From: an uncultured Clostridiaceae bacterium
GTDB lineage: Bacteria > Bacillota > Clostridia > TANB77 > CAG-508
Assembly (NCBI GenBank): GCA_946998225.1
Contig: CAMPYH010000001.1
Span: 372,001 to 436,000 of the forward strand
Length of the DNA: 64,000 bases
Direction: 5' to 3'
This document shows, in pieces, positions 38,787-46,416 of this stretch (position 1 is the first letter of the stretch; every line of letters begins with the position of its first letter). The notes under the pieces are model-generated. The model saw only the letters and a program-made list of their open reading frames with translations. It was not told the origin of the DNA and did not search any database. Position numbers and translations under genes: made by a program.

Positions 38787-39407
38787 TTGGGAAGATATTC
38801 TTTAAAAGCAGAAGAAAAAGATGATGCAAAAATTAAAAGAATAGTTAAAACAAAAAAAAGTAGTTTAAGTAATTTGTTATTACTTTTAATAATTTTATCA
38901 ATATTTGTTTTTGCTATTATCTCATATATTACTACAAGTGCACTTTTTTCAAATAAAGTAAATAGTGAGCTTGATGTTGATGTAGCTTTTTATTGTATAA
39001 AAGAAGATTACCAACAAATGAATTTTAATTTAGGTGAAATATTTCCAGAAAATCATGAAAAAGAATATGTTTTTAGTGTTTTAAATAATAAAGATGGGAA
39101 AAGAACAGAAACAGATTTAGAATATAAATTAACATTAAGACTTACAACAAATTTACCTTTAGATTTTAAATTTTATGAAATTAAAGGAAGCTTGGAAGAG
39201 GAAATAAAGGATATGGAGATATATCAGGATGAAGATGGTATGTTTTTTAAAAAATATACTCTGCCTTTAAAAGAATTTAGTTATAAACAAGATGAATTAC
39301 ATGTATATAAGGTTAAATTAAGACTTCCTGAACAATATAAAAGTTATATATTTAGTGATAGGATAGATGTTTTAGAAATAACGGTAGATTCAAAACAAAA
39401 GATTTAA
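38787..39407 (+). CDS. TasA-like exported protein, probable TTG start
   Basis: About 206 aa. The frame is open from GTG 38754, but AAGGAG at 38771-38776 points to TTG 38787 (no ATG is available in frame). The N-terminus is basic, with a hydrophobic core LLLLLIILSIFVFAIISYI followed by TTSALFSNKVNSELDVDVAFY, the arrangement of SipW substrates. The mature domain has alternating strands typical of the cluster (SVLNN, EYKLTLRLTT, VYKVKLRLP). It lies 70 bases after sipW. Assigned from signal, size and context rather than strong motif identity. Confidence 0.6.
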   Translation: MGRYSLKAEEKDDAKIKRIVKTKKSSLSNLLLLLIILSIFVFAIISYITTSALFSNKVNSELDVDVAFYCIKEDYQQMNFNLGEIFPENHEKEYVFSVLNNKDGKRTETDLEYKLTLRLTTNLPLDFKFYEIKGSLEEEIKDMEIYQDEDGMFFKKYTLPLKEFSYKQDELHVYKVKLRLPEQYKSYIFSDRIDVLEITVDSKQKI

Positions 39408-39432
39408 GCAAAACAAAAGAAAAAAGGATAAA

Positions 39433-40437
39433 ATGAGACATTCGAGAAATAATCAAAAGATATTAAAAAAAATACAAAAACTCGAAGCCAAAAAAGAAAA
39501 GAATAAGAAAAGGGTTAAAAAATCTAAATTAACACTTTCAACATTTTTAATTTTGGTAGTTCTTTTTATATTAATTTTACCTTTGTTAATTACATTTTCA
39601 AGATATGTAATTAAAAATATAGATAACTTTTTTCTAAGAACAGATAAATTTTATTTCACGTCAGACAAACTAGGAGAAAATAAACCAATATTTAAGATAT
39701 TAAATTGGTCTGGTGTCGATGAATATAAAATAGTTATAAACATGAGCTCTGTAAATAATTTACGTCAAAGTACAGATTATGATATTGATTATAATATAAA
39801 CTATAACTCTTCAGATAATATAAATGTTAAAACAAATAAAAATGAAGGAAGAATTAGCAAAATTACAAAACAAGACATTATTACAGTAACAATATCACCA
39901 AAGGTACAACTTAAAGATAAAGACAAAGCATATGTTGAAATATCTGCCACATCAAAAACCAAATACGAGAAAAAAATATCAGGTAGATTTGAATTTGAAG
40001 TAGGTAAAGAAGCCTTAACATATACAATAACTGATGAACAAAGAAAAAATTATATGATGGTAAATATTACAAATACAATACCATATTATACTGTTAGAAA
40101 AGCTTTCGGGAGATATAAGGTAGGTGATAGAGTTTCTAGAACAGATTATGATAATCTTTCTAAAACAGATAAGGCTAATCTTTATTCCGCAGAGGTGAAA
40201 ATATCTTTTGATCCTAACAAATACATTTTGGATACAACATCACAAAAATATATTGAAAGAATAGATGAAAGCAAACAAAAAATTGATGGACATGATTATT
40301 TAAATAGTATTAGTTTTAATATTAATCCAATCTCAAGTGCTGGAATTAGATTGTATAAAAAAAATCCACTTGAAGATAATACTTTTCCAAATATAAATAA
40401 TTCACCATCAGTAATTAAATTCGAAGTTATTAGATAA
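39433..40437 (+). CDS. Single-TM exported protein of the fibre cluster
   Basis: 334 aa. The basic coiled N-terminus (1-33) precedes a TM (about 36-56), ending ITFSRYVIKN, then a large outer domain beginning FYFTSDKLGE and ILNWSGVDEYKI. Such FYFTSD.L openings are, to my memory, common in proteins encoded beside clostridial SipW/TasA genes. The domain is beta-rich with no Cys and ends without an anchor. I infer a larger minor subunit or anchor. AAAAGGA precedes ATG 39433. Confidence 0.55.
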   Translation: MRHSRNNQKILKKIQKLEAKKEKNKKRVKKSKLTLSTFLILVVLFILILPLLITFSRYVIKNIDNFFLRTDKFYFTSDKLGENKPIFKILNWSGVDEYKIVINMSSVNNLRQSTDYDIDYNINYNSSDNINVKTNKNEGRISKITKQDIITVTISPKVQLKDKDKAYVEISATSKTKYEKKISGRFEFEVGKEALTYTITDEQRKNYMMVNITNTIPYYTVRKAFGRYKVGDRVSRTDYDNLSKTDKANLYSAEVKISFDPNKYILDTTSQKYIERIDESKQKIDGHDYLNSISFNINPISSAGIRLYKKNPLEDNTFPNINNSPSVIKFEVIR

Positions 40438-40469
40438 GTAAAAATAAATAAAACAAAAAAGGATAATAA

Positions 40470-41648
40470 ATGTCATATAATCTTGCAAATAAATATTTTA
40501 ATAGGCTAGAAACAAATATATTAAATTATTATAAAAATATATTAGGAAATATGTATGAAGAAAGTGTATCTAAAGATTTTTTTAGATTGTTTTTAGATGC
40601 TAAATATAGATTAGATATATCATATTTGAAAACAGCAATGTCAATAAAAAATTATATAGATATTACTTCAAAAGAATTAAGAGATAGCAAACAAGAAGAA
40701 CTTGCATTTCATAATACTAAAATAGATTATGCATATATTGCTTTAGAACATTTATATAATATAGACAAAATAGTAAATACATGTGTATTAAATATTTTAA
40801 AAATGTTTAAAAGTGAAGAATTAAAGGTTTTAAAAACAGAAATACAGAAACAAATATTTAAAGAATTAAAAGATAAAGAAGATAAAATAGAAAATATAGT
40901 TAAAGAAATATATAGTACAAAAGAAAAAGAATATACAAAATTAGGTGAAAGCTTTAGAGAAAGCAAAGAGGAATTTTTAGAAGAATTTAAAAATAAAATA
41001 TGTGAGGACATATATGATAGAGTAGATCTTTTAAAAGATATGTATTTAATAGATAATTTTTATATAAAAACTAAAAATTTAAAAAAGATAATAAAAGAGA
41101 ATGAAAATGGCAATGAAAAATTAGAAATTAGAATATTAGATTTAAAATATAATATAGAATTTCCATTAATATATAGCTCAAATGCAATAGAAGAAGTATA
41201 TAATAATGATGAAATAATTAATGAAAATAGAAATTTAATATTATATTATTTAGCCACTCATGAAATAATTTTAGATTTAATGAATGAAGATATAAACAAA
41301 GAATATATCTTAGACTTTCCAGAAAGTATAAAAGAAAAGGAACAAAAAAGAAAAACATTAACAAATATAATTTCATCAGAATATGTTAAAGAAAAATGTA
41401 TAATGTGTTTGAGTTATGATTTCTTTAATAATAATGAAAAATACCTATTCCCATTAATAAAAGAAGGATATAAATTTTGTCTTAAAATAGAAGATGTATA
41501 CAATATAGATTTAAAAGATATACAAAGATTTGAGCTTCTAAAATATATAATTATAGATGGAGAAGAGTTAAAAGAAGAAGAGGTAAATGAATATAAAAGA
41601 ATGTTAAAGGATAATAATTATCCAGAAGAAAATATATTTGTTATATAA
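40470..41648 (+). CDS. Cytoplasmic helical protein upstream of the McrB-like ATPase
   Basis: 392 aa, no signal or TM. Mostly helical with charged heptad-like stretches near 130-200, then a mixed tail ending in a (D/E)-rich helix and NYPEENIFVI. No family recognised and no detectable likeness to the 545-aa protein at 24747. It lies 58 bases before the ATPase gene, so they are probably cotranscribed and may interact. AAAAAGGA precedes ATG 40470. Confidence 0.55.
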   Translation: MSYNLANKYFNRLETNILNYYKNILGNMYEESVSKDFFRLFLDAKYRLDISYLKTAMSIKNYIDITSKELRDSKQEELAFHNTKIDYAYIALEHLYNIDKIVNTCVLNILKMFKSEELKVLKTEIQKQIFKELKDKEDKIENIVKEIYSTKEKEYTKLGESFRESKEEFLEEFKNKICEDIYDRVDLLKDMYLIDNFYIKTKNLKKIIKENENGNEKLEIRILDLKYNIEFPLIYSSNAIEEVYNNDEIINENRNLILYYLATHEIILDLMNEDINKEYILDFPESIKEKEQKRKTLTNIISSEYVKEKCIMCLSYDFFNNNEKYLFPLIKEGYKFCLKIEDVYNIDLKDIQRFELLKYIIIDGEELKEEEVNEYKRMLKDNNYPEENIFVI

Positions 41649-41706
41649 GTTTAAATAAATAATTAAAAGAAAAAAAGAGAATAAAGAATAAACATAAGAG
41701 GAAAAG

Positions 41707-43254
41707 ATGGTAGTATTTTTAAAGTTTGTACAAGAGTTTTTAAAACAGTTTTTTAGTGGATTTGTATCAATAATACTTGGTATTGTTGATGGAATTAAAA
41801 ACTTTTTCAATTTCTCTGCATATAAAGAAATTATGAAAAAATATATAGGAGAATTTAATGGACCTGAATGGGTTCTTACAATTATTTTCTTCATAATTAT
41901 CGGATTAATTCTTGCAGGACTTATTTGGTTAATAATTAAGTTAATTAGAAAAATAATATTAAGAAGAAGTTCTAATTTAAATAAAGAAGAAATGCTGGAT
42001 GAGCTTGCTAATTTGCATAATAAAGTAATAGATTTAAATAAAGAAAAAGAAGAAATATTAGCTATGAAGGTTTCTCAACTTGGACTTTCACCAGCTGAAA
42101 GTGCCACATTAGATTTAGAAAAAGGTAAAGAAAGCGGTGAAGATGCAGGCGAAGATGAAGCACTTATAGATGGTGGAATTAGATTCCCTAAACTTCATAC
42201 AGTAGATACAGAATACCAAAACTATAAAGTGGCAAATTATGGCAATACATTTACACTTGAAGAACTTTGTGAAACATTTAGACAATTTGCAGCATCAAGA
42301 TTAGGGCTATATTATACTATAGATATGATGAGATTATTTATATCATCACTAGGAGCGGCAAAATTAGTTATTCTTCAAGGTATTTCTGGTACAGGTAAAA
42401 CATCTCTTGCATATGCTTGGGGAAAATTTGTAAAAAGAGATTCATGTGTTGCATCAGTACAACCATCTTGGAGAGATAGAACAGAACTATTTGGATATTT
42501 TAACGAATTTACGAAAAAATTTAATGAAACAGATGTTTTAAAAGAAATATATGAAGCGGGATATACGGATGATGTTTATACAGTAATACTTGATGAGATG
42601 AATATCGCTAGAGTTGAGTATTATTTCGCAGAAATGCTTTCAATTCTTGAAATGCCTGATGAAAATGAATGGGTGGTAGAACTTGTTTCAAGTGAATGGA
42701 AAAAAGATCCTGTAAATATTAAAGAAGGAAAATTAAAAATAGCTCCTAATGTTTGGTATATAGGAACAATTAACAATGATGACTCAACATTTATGGTAAC
42801 AGATAAAGTTTACGATAGAGCTATGCCAATAGATATTAACGAAAAAGGACAAGTTTTTGAATATATAGATACACCTAGTATAAATATTAATTACTCATAT
42901 TTAAAAGGATTATATTCAGAAGCTATTAGAAAAAATCCAATAAGTGAAGAAAATTTAGATAAGATAAGACAAATGGATGATTATGTTATAGAACATTTTA
43001 GAATAGCTTTTGGTAACCGTATTTTAAAACAATTAAATGAATATGTACCAATATTTGTAGAATGTGGTGGAACTGAAATTAGAGGCATAGATTATTTCAT
43101 GGCTAAAAAAGTACTAAGAAAATTTGAACAGTTAAACGTAGTATATATTAGAGATGAAATAGATGGGTTTATAGATTTTTTAAACAAAACATTTGGCAAA
43201 GATCAAATGAAGGAATGTATTGAATATTGTTTAAGACTTAAGAAATTATCTTAG
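41707..43254 (+). CDS. Membrane-tethered McrB-like AAA+ NTPase
   Basis: 515 aa. An amphipathic/hydrophobic N-terminus and a clear TM (about 57-80) are followed by a coiled segment (90-125) and then the AAA+ domain: Walker A GISGTGKT (225-232), VQPSWRDRTELFGYFN (the strand-loop typical of McrB/MoxR relatives), Walker B ILDEMN (294-299), the McrB signature NxxD as NNDD (356-359) and arginine finger region DRAMPIDI (R371). McrB proteins hydrolyse GTP and partner McrC/DUF2357 proteins; a DUF2357-like gene is at 19268. A membrane anchor is unusual for a restriction NTPase and fits a role in export or assembly of the surrounding surface proteins (inference). Confidence 0.75.
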   Translation: MVVFLKFVQEFLKQFFSGFVSIILGIVDGIKNFFNFSAYKEIMKKYIGEFNGPEWVLTIIFFIIIGLILAGLIWLIIKLIRKIILRRSSNLNKEEMLDELANLHNKVIDLNKEKEEILAMKVSQLGLSPAESATLDLEKGKESGEDAGEDEALIDGGIRFPKLHTVDTEYQNYKVANYGNTFTLEELCETFRQFAASRLGLYYTIDMMRLFISSLGAAKLVILQGISGTGKTSLAYAWGKFVKRDSCVASVQPSWRDRTELFGYFNEFTKKFNETDVLKEIYEAGYTDDVYTVILDEMNIARVEYYFAEMLSILEMPDENEWVVELVSSEWKKDPVNIKEGKLKIAPNVWYIGTINNDDSTFMVTDKVYDRAMPIDINEKGQVFEYIDTPSININYSYLKGLYSEAIRKNPISEENLDKIRQMDDYVIEHFRIAFGNRILKQLNEYVPIFVECGGTEIRGIDYFMAKKVLRKFEQLNVVYIRDEIDGFIDFLNKTFGKDQMKECIEYCLRLKKLS

Positions 43255-43257
43255 TAA

Positions 43258-43297
43258 AAAATAAAAAGAATAAAAAGAATAAAAAGAATAAAAAAAT
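43258..43297 (+). repeat. Short A-rich tandem repeat
   Basis: About four copies of a 10-base unit, AATAAAAAGA, directly after the ATPase stop codon and before its terminator. Probably slippage-derived spacer. Confidence 0.55.
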
Positions 43298-43307
43298 AAA
43301 AGGTAAA

Positions 43308-43330
43308 AATGAGCTTAAGCTCATTTTTTT
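43308..43330 (+). terminator. Rho-independent terminator ending the fibre cluster
   Basis: AAATGAGCTT / AAGCTCATTT palindromic stem followed by a T run. It marks the 3' boundary of the cluster. Confidence 0.8.
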
Positions 43331-43333
43331 ATA

Positions 43334-43342
43334 TTATCCACA
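43334..43342 (+). promoter_or_regulatory. Perfect DnaA box upstream of dprA
   Basis: TTATCCACA matches the DnaA consensus exactly and lies 38 bases before the dprA -35 box. As a single site it could be chance in AT-rich DNA, but a second, clustered set occurs upstream of plsX. Confidence 0.4.
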
Positions 43343-43379
43343 ACTTAAAATGAAAACATGTAAATATTATGTTAACTTT

Positions 43380-43407
43380 TTGACAAATCCTAAAAGGTAC
43401 ATATAAT
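43380..43407 (+). promoter_or_regulatory. Sigma-A promoter of dprA
   Basis: TTGACA (43380-43385), 16-base spacer, TATAAT (43402-43407). Both boxes match consensus. ATG is 23 bases downstream. Confidence 0.7.
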
Positions 43408-43429
43408 AGCAAAAAGGAGAATTAAATAT

Positions 43430-44446
43430 ATGTATGAGGATAAAATAATTAAATTAAGAGATACAGAAATATTTAAAGAATATGAAAGGAGATTAAAAAT
43501 CAAATTAGAAAAAGAAAAAAATAAAGACAAAACTTCAGATAAAATGTGGATATGGTTTAAGTTATTAAAAATGCCTGAAAAATACAAAAGACATCTATGT
43601 GAAAATATAGAGATAGAAAAAATGTATTTTAAAGAAAATCTAAATAATCTTCGAAAAACAAATATAGATAAGGAAAGTTTAAATATAATTAATAAATATT
43701 TAAGTGAGTTTTTAAATGATGAATATAAGGAAAAAGTAGAAAATATAAATAATATATTGATTAAAGAAAATGTACAGATTATAAATCTAGATAGTATAAA
43801 TTATCCAAAATGTTTAAAGTCTCTTTATGATTACCCTATTATGTTTTTTGTAAAAGGAAATGTAGAACTTTTAAAAAATAGAAAAATTGGAATAGTAGGT
43901 GCAAGAGATGCAAGTATATATGGAATAAAAGCTACAAGGCTTATTAGTACAAAATTGTATGAAAAAGGATATACAATTGTATCTGGTCTTGCAAAAGGTG
44001 TAGATAAGATTGCACATATTGGTAGTTTGAAAAGAACAATAGCTGTACTTGGTACAGGACACTTAAAAGAAGTATTTTATCCTAAAGAAAATATAGAGAT
44101 ATATGAAGAGATATTAAAAAATGATGGACTTATTATATCTGAGTTTTTACCATATGAGAATGGAAGTAAATATACATTTCCAAAAAGAAATAGAATAATA
44201 GCGGCACTTTCAGAGAGTTTAATAGTTACTGAAGCTAAAATTAAAAGTGGAAGTTTAATTACAGCAGATTTTGCACTAGAGCTTGGAAAAGATATATTTA
44301 CAATTACAGGAGATATTTTTTCAAAAAATTATGATGGAAATAATAATTTAATAAAAGATGGAGCAATACCTATTACAGATATTAACGATCTAGATATTTA
44401 TTTTGATAATGTAGAAGAGAAATATAATATTGAAAAGATAATATAG
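43430..44446 (+). CDS. dprA: DNA-processing protein DprA (Smf)
   Basis: 338 aa. DprA binds incoming single-stranded DNA and loads RecA during natural transformation; it is also conserved in bacteria not known to be competent. The Rossmann-like core shows IGIVGARDASIYG at about 155-167, the nucleotide-binding-like motif SGLAKGVDKIAH at about 185, a TIAVLGTG strand, and FPKRNRIIAALSE with SGSLITADFALE near 255-285. The N-terminal ~110 aa helical region is less conserved and no C-terminal winged helix is obvious. AAAAAGGAG precedes ATG 43430. Confidence 0.9.
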   Translation: MYEDKIIKLRDTEIFKEYERRLKIKLEKEKNKDKTSDKMWIWFKLLKMPEKYKRHLCENIEIEKMYFKENLNNLRKTNIDKESLNIINKYLSEFLNDEYKEKVENINNILIKENVQIINLDSINYPKCLKSLYDYPIMFFVKGNVELLKNRKIGIVGARDASIYGIKATRLISTKLYEKGYTIVSGLAKGVDKIAHIGSLKRTIAVLGTGHLKEVFYPKENIEIYEEILKNDGLIISEFLPYENGSKYTFPKRNRIIAALSESLIVTEAKIKSGSLITADFALELGKDIFTITGDIFSKNYDGNNNLIKDGAIPITDINDLDIYFDNVEEKYNIEKII

Positions 44447-44524
44447 TGTTTTAATTTTAAAATAAAACTAGATCTTTTATTTGCAAAAAACATATTTCTA
44501 TAATAGAATACCAATATAAATATA

Positions 44525-44569
44525 TCTAATTCTCAGTATTTAGATTAGTCGCTAATACTTGGATTTAGA
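44525..44569 (+). promoter_or_regulatory. Structured rpsO leader, possible S15 autoregulatory site
   Basis: TCTAA (44525-44529) can pair with TTAGA (44565-44569), and AGTATT (44535-44540) with AATACT (44554-44559), giving a two-part stem just upstream of the rpsO ribosome site. S15 commonly represses its own mRNA through leader structures in Bacillota. Pairing seen by eye only. Confidence 0.35.
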
Positions 44570-44583
44570 AGAAGGAGAATAAA

Positions 44584-44847
44584 ATGACTAAAGAAAGAAA
44601 AGAAGAAATAATTAAAAAGTATGGAAGACACGAAGGAGACACAGGTTCAACTGAAGTTCAAGTTGCTCTTCTTACTGAAAGAATTACAGAACTTACAGAA
44701 CATTTAAAAGTTCACAAAAAAGACAATCATTCTAAAGTTGGTCTTTTAAAGATGGTAGGACAAAGAAGAAATTTACTTAAATACTTATCTAAAAAAGATC
44801 TAGAAAAATATGTTGAGCTTACAAATGAATTAAATATTAGAAAATAG
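44584..44847 (+). CDS. rpsO: 30S ribosomal protein S15
   Basis: 87 aa, the usual length. It binds 16S rRNA early in small-subunit assembly. Family motifs are clear: YGRHEGDTGSTEVQVALLTERI, LTEHLKVHKKDNHSK (rRNA-contact loop), GLLKMVGQRRNLLKYL. AGAAGGAG precedes ATG 44584. It is followed by its own terminator, and the usual partner pnp lies 1.6 kb downstream after two inserted membrane-protein genes. Confidence 0.97.
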   Translation: MTKERKEEIIKKYGRHEGDTGSTEVQVALLTERITELTEHLKVHKKDNHSKVGLLKMVGQRRNLLKYLSKKDLEKYVELTNELNIRK

Positions 44848-44854
44848 ATAAGAT

Positions 44855-44876
44855 GGAAGCTTTAAGCTTCCTTTTT
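44855..44876 (+). terminator. Rho-independent terminator of rpsO
   Basis: GGAAGCT / AGCTTCC with a 3-base loop and a T5 tail, 8 bases after the stop. Confidence 0.85.
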
Positions 44877-44947
44877 ATATATTTTACATTTTATATTTTT
44901 TGTTATTTTGTATATAATAAAAATAAACAAAATTAAAAGAGGTGTAT

Positions 44948-45613
44948 ATGAAAGAAAAATGGAAAAAAATATTACTTGCTATAACATTAATTGTTTTAGG
45001 AATAATAGTAGGATTAAATTCACTAGAAATAACATCTATAAATATATTTTTTGATGGCTGGTGGACACTTATAATAATTATACCAAGTTTAATAGGTGTA
45101 ATAGATGATAAAGATACTGGAAGCCTTGTTATGCTTTTAGTAGGTATTTTGTTACTTCTTAATGCAAGAGGAATCTTTGTATTAAACGTATTATGGAAAT
45201 TAATTATTCCAATTATTTTAGTTTTTATGGGAATAAATGTTTTAAGAAATGATGTATTTAGTAAAAGTGCAAAAAAATTAGAAAATGTAAATAAAAAAGC
45301 TGTGTATAACGCATCATTTAGTACTAAAAATAATGTAGTAAAAGAAGATGTTGAGGCTTTAAGTGTTGAGGCAATCTTTGGAGAAAATACAATAGATTTA
45401 AGGAACATAGAAATTAAAGAAGACATATATATAAAAGCATTAGCAATGTTCGGTGAAGTTAAAATTATAACTCCTAAAGATCAAAGCATTAAATTAAATG
45501 CAAATAAATTCTTTGGATCAGTTCAAAATAATAATAAGAATATAGTGGACGAAAATAAAAAAATAATAAATATAAATGCATCAGCTATATTTGGAGAGGT
45601 TGATATAATATAA
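44948..45613 (+). CDS. LiaF-like membrane protein
   Basis: 221 aa from ATG 44948 (AGAGGT upstream; GTG 44942 is the other option). Four hydrophobic segments occupy residues ~5-110 (IDDKDTGSLVMLLVGILLLL loop region), the DUF5668-like membrane part of LiaF homologues. The C-terminal ~100 residues (VEAIFGENTIDLRN, ALAMFGEVKIITP, ASAIFGEVDII) form the repeated FGE.. beta pattern of the LiaF/cell-wall-antibiotic-response domain. LiaF-type proteins sense envelope stress together with two-component systems; none is encoded here. The stop overlaps the start of the next gene by one base, so the pair is translationally coupled. Confidence 0.72.
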   Translation: MKEKWKKILLAITLIVLGIIVGLNSLEITSINIFFDGWWTLIIIIPSLIGVIDDKDTGSLVMLLVGILLLLNARGIFVLNVLWKLIIPIILVFMGINVLRNDVFSKSAKKLENVNKKAVYNASFSTKNNVVKEDVEALSVEAIFGENTIDLRNIEIKEDIYIKALAMFGEVKIITPKDQSIKLNANKFFGSVQNNNKNIVDENKKIININASAIFGEVDII

Positions 45614-46380
45614 TGAAAGAAAATGTAAAAAGAATTTTAGCATATGTACTTGCTATATTTGTTATAACTATGATTATAAGTTTTATAATTAGTTTTACAG
45701 CTTTTGTAATTAGATTATACAATATGAATTTAAAGACAGAGAATATTAATTTAAAAACTGAAGAAATATTTGAAGAAAAAAACAATAATATTAAAAAGAT
45801 ACATTTAGATTGTGACAATGCAAATATACATATATTAAAAGGAGATACTTTTAATATTAAATCTACTAATAAAAAGTATGGTGTAAAAGTAGAAGATGGC
45901 GAGCTTAAAATACTTGAAAAAGGAAAAATTAAATTAGAACTATTTGCAGGAGTAAAAATTAATTCAAAAGAAAAAATTGAAATATATATTCCTGAAAATA
46001 GACATTTTGAAAAAGTATATATAAGTGCAGGTGTTTCTAAAATTCTAGTAGATAATATAAATGCAGATAATTTAGAAATAGATGCAGGTGTAGGAAATAT
46101 AGATGTGAAAAATGGAAATATTAATAATTTTAAACTTACATGCGGAGTAGGAAATGTTCTTGTTAGGTCAAAATTTAATGAAAGTGCAAAAATTGAAGGC
46201 GGTGTAGGAAAATTAAATTTAGAAATACTAAACAAAAAAGAAGATATTAATATGAAAATAGAAAGAGGCCTAGGACAAATATATTATAATGGTGAAACAT
46301 TAAAAGAAGATGTATTTGGAGATGGAAAAGTTAAATTTGAAATTGAAGGCGGATTAGGACAAATAGATATTAAAAATTAA
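45613..46380 (+). CDS. LiaG/DUF4097-like membrane-anchored beta-helix protein
   Basis: 255 aa. One N-terminal TM (about 8-32), then a regular beta-repeat domain: KIHLDCDNANIHIL, VYISAGVSKILVDNI, LEIDAGVGNIDVKN, LTCGVGNVLVRS, IEGGVGKLNLEI, IEGGLGQIDIKN. This GVGN/GLGQ ladder is the DUF4097/LiaG-type adhesin-like fold. Its start codon overlaps the stop of the LiaF-like gene, so they form an operon, probably for an envelope-stress sensor or modulator. No signal-transduction domain is present in the protein itself. Confidence 0.68.
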   Translation: MKENVKRILAYVLAIFVITMIISFIISFTAFVIRLYNMNLKTENINLKTEEIFEEKNNNIKKIHLDCDNANIHILKGDTFNIKSTNKKYGVKVEDGELKILEKGKIKLELFAGVKINSKEKIEIYIPENRHFEKVYISAGVSKILVDNINADNLEIDAGVGNIDVKNGNINNFKLTCGVGNVLVRSKFNESAKIEGGVGKLNLEILNKKEDINMKIERGLGQIYYNGETLKEDVFGDGKVKFEIEGGLGQIDIKN

Positions 46381-46416
46381 ATATAGATAAATTAAAAGAT
46401 AAAGAAAAGAGGAAAT

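Noticed and set aside
19268..43254. A McrBC-type restriction (defence) system
   Set aside because: The NTPase and DUF2357 genes are 21 kb apart, no nuclease domain or DNA-binding domain is visible, and all neighbours are export or surface genes.
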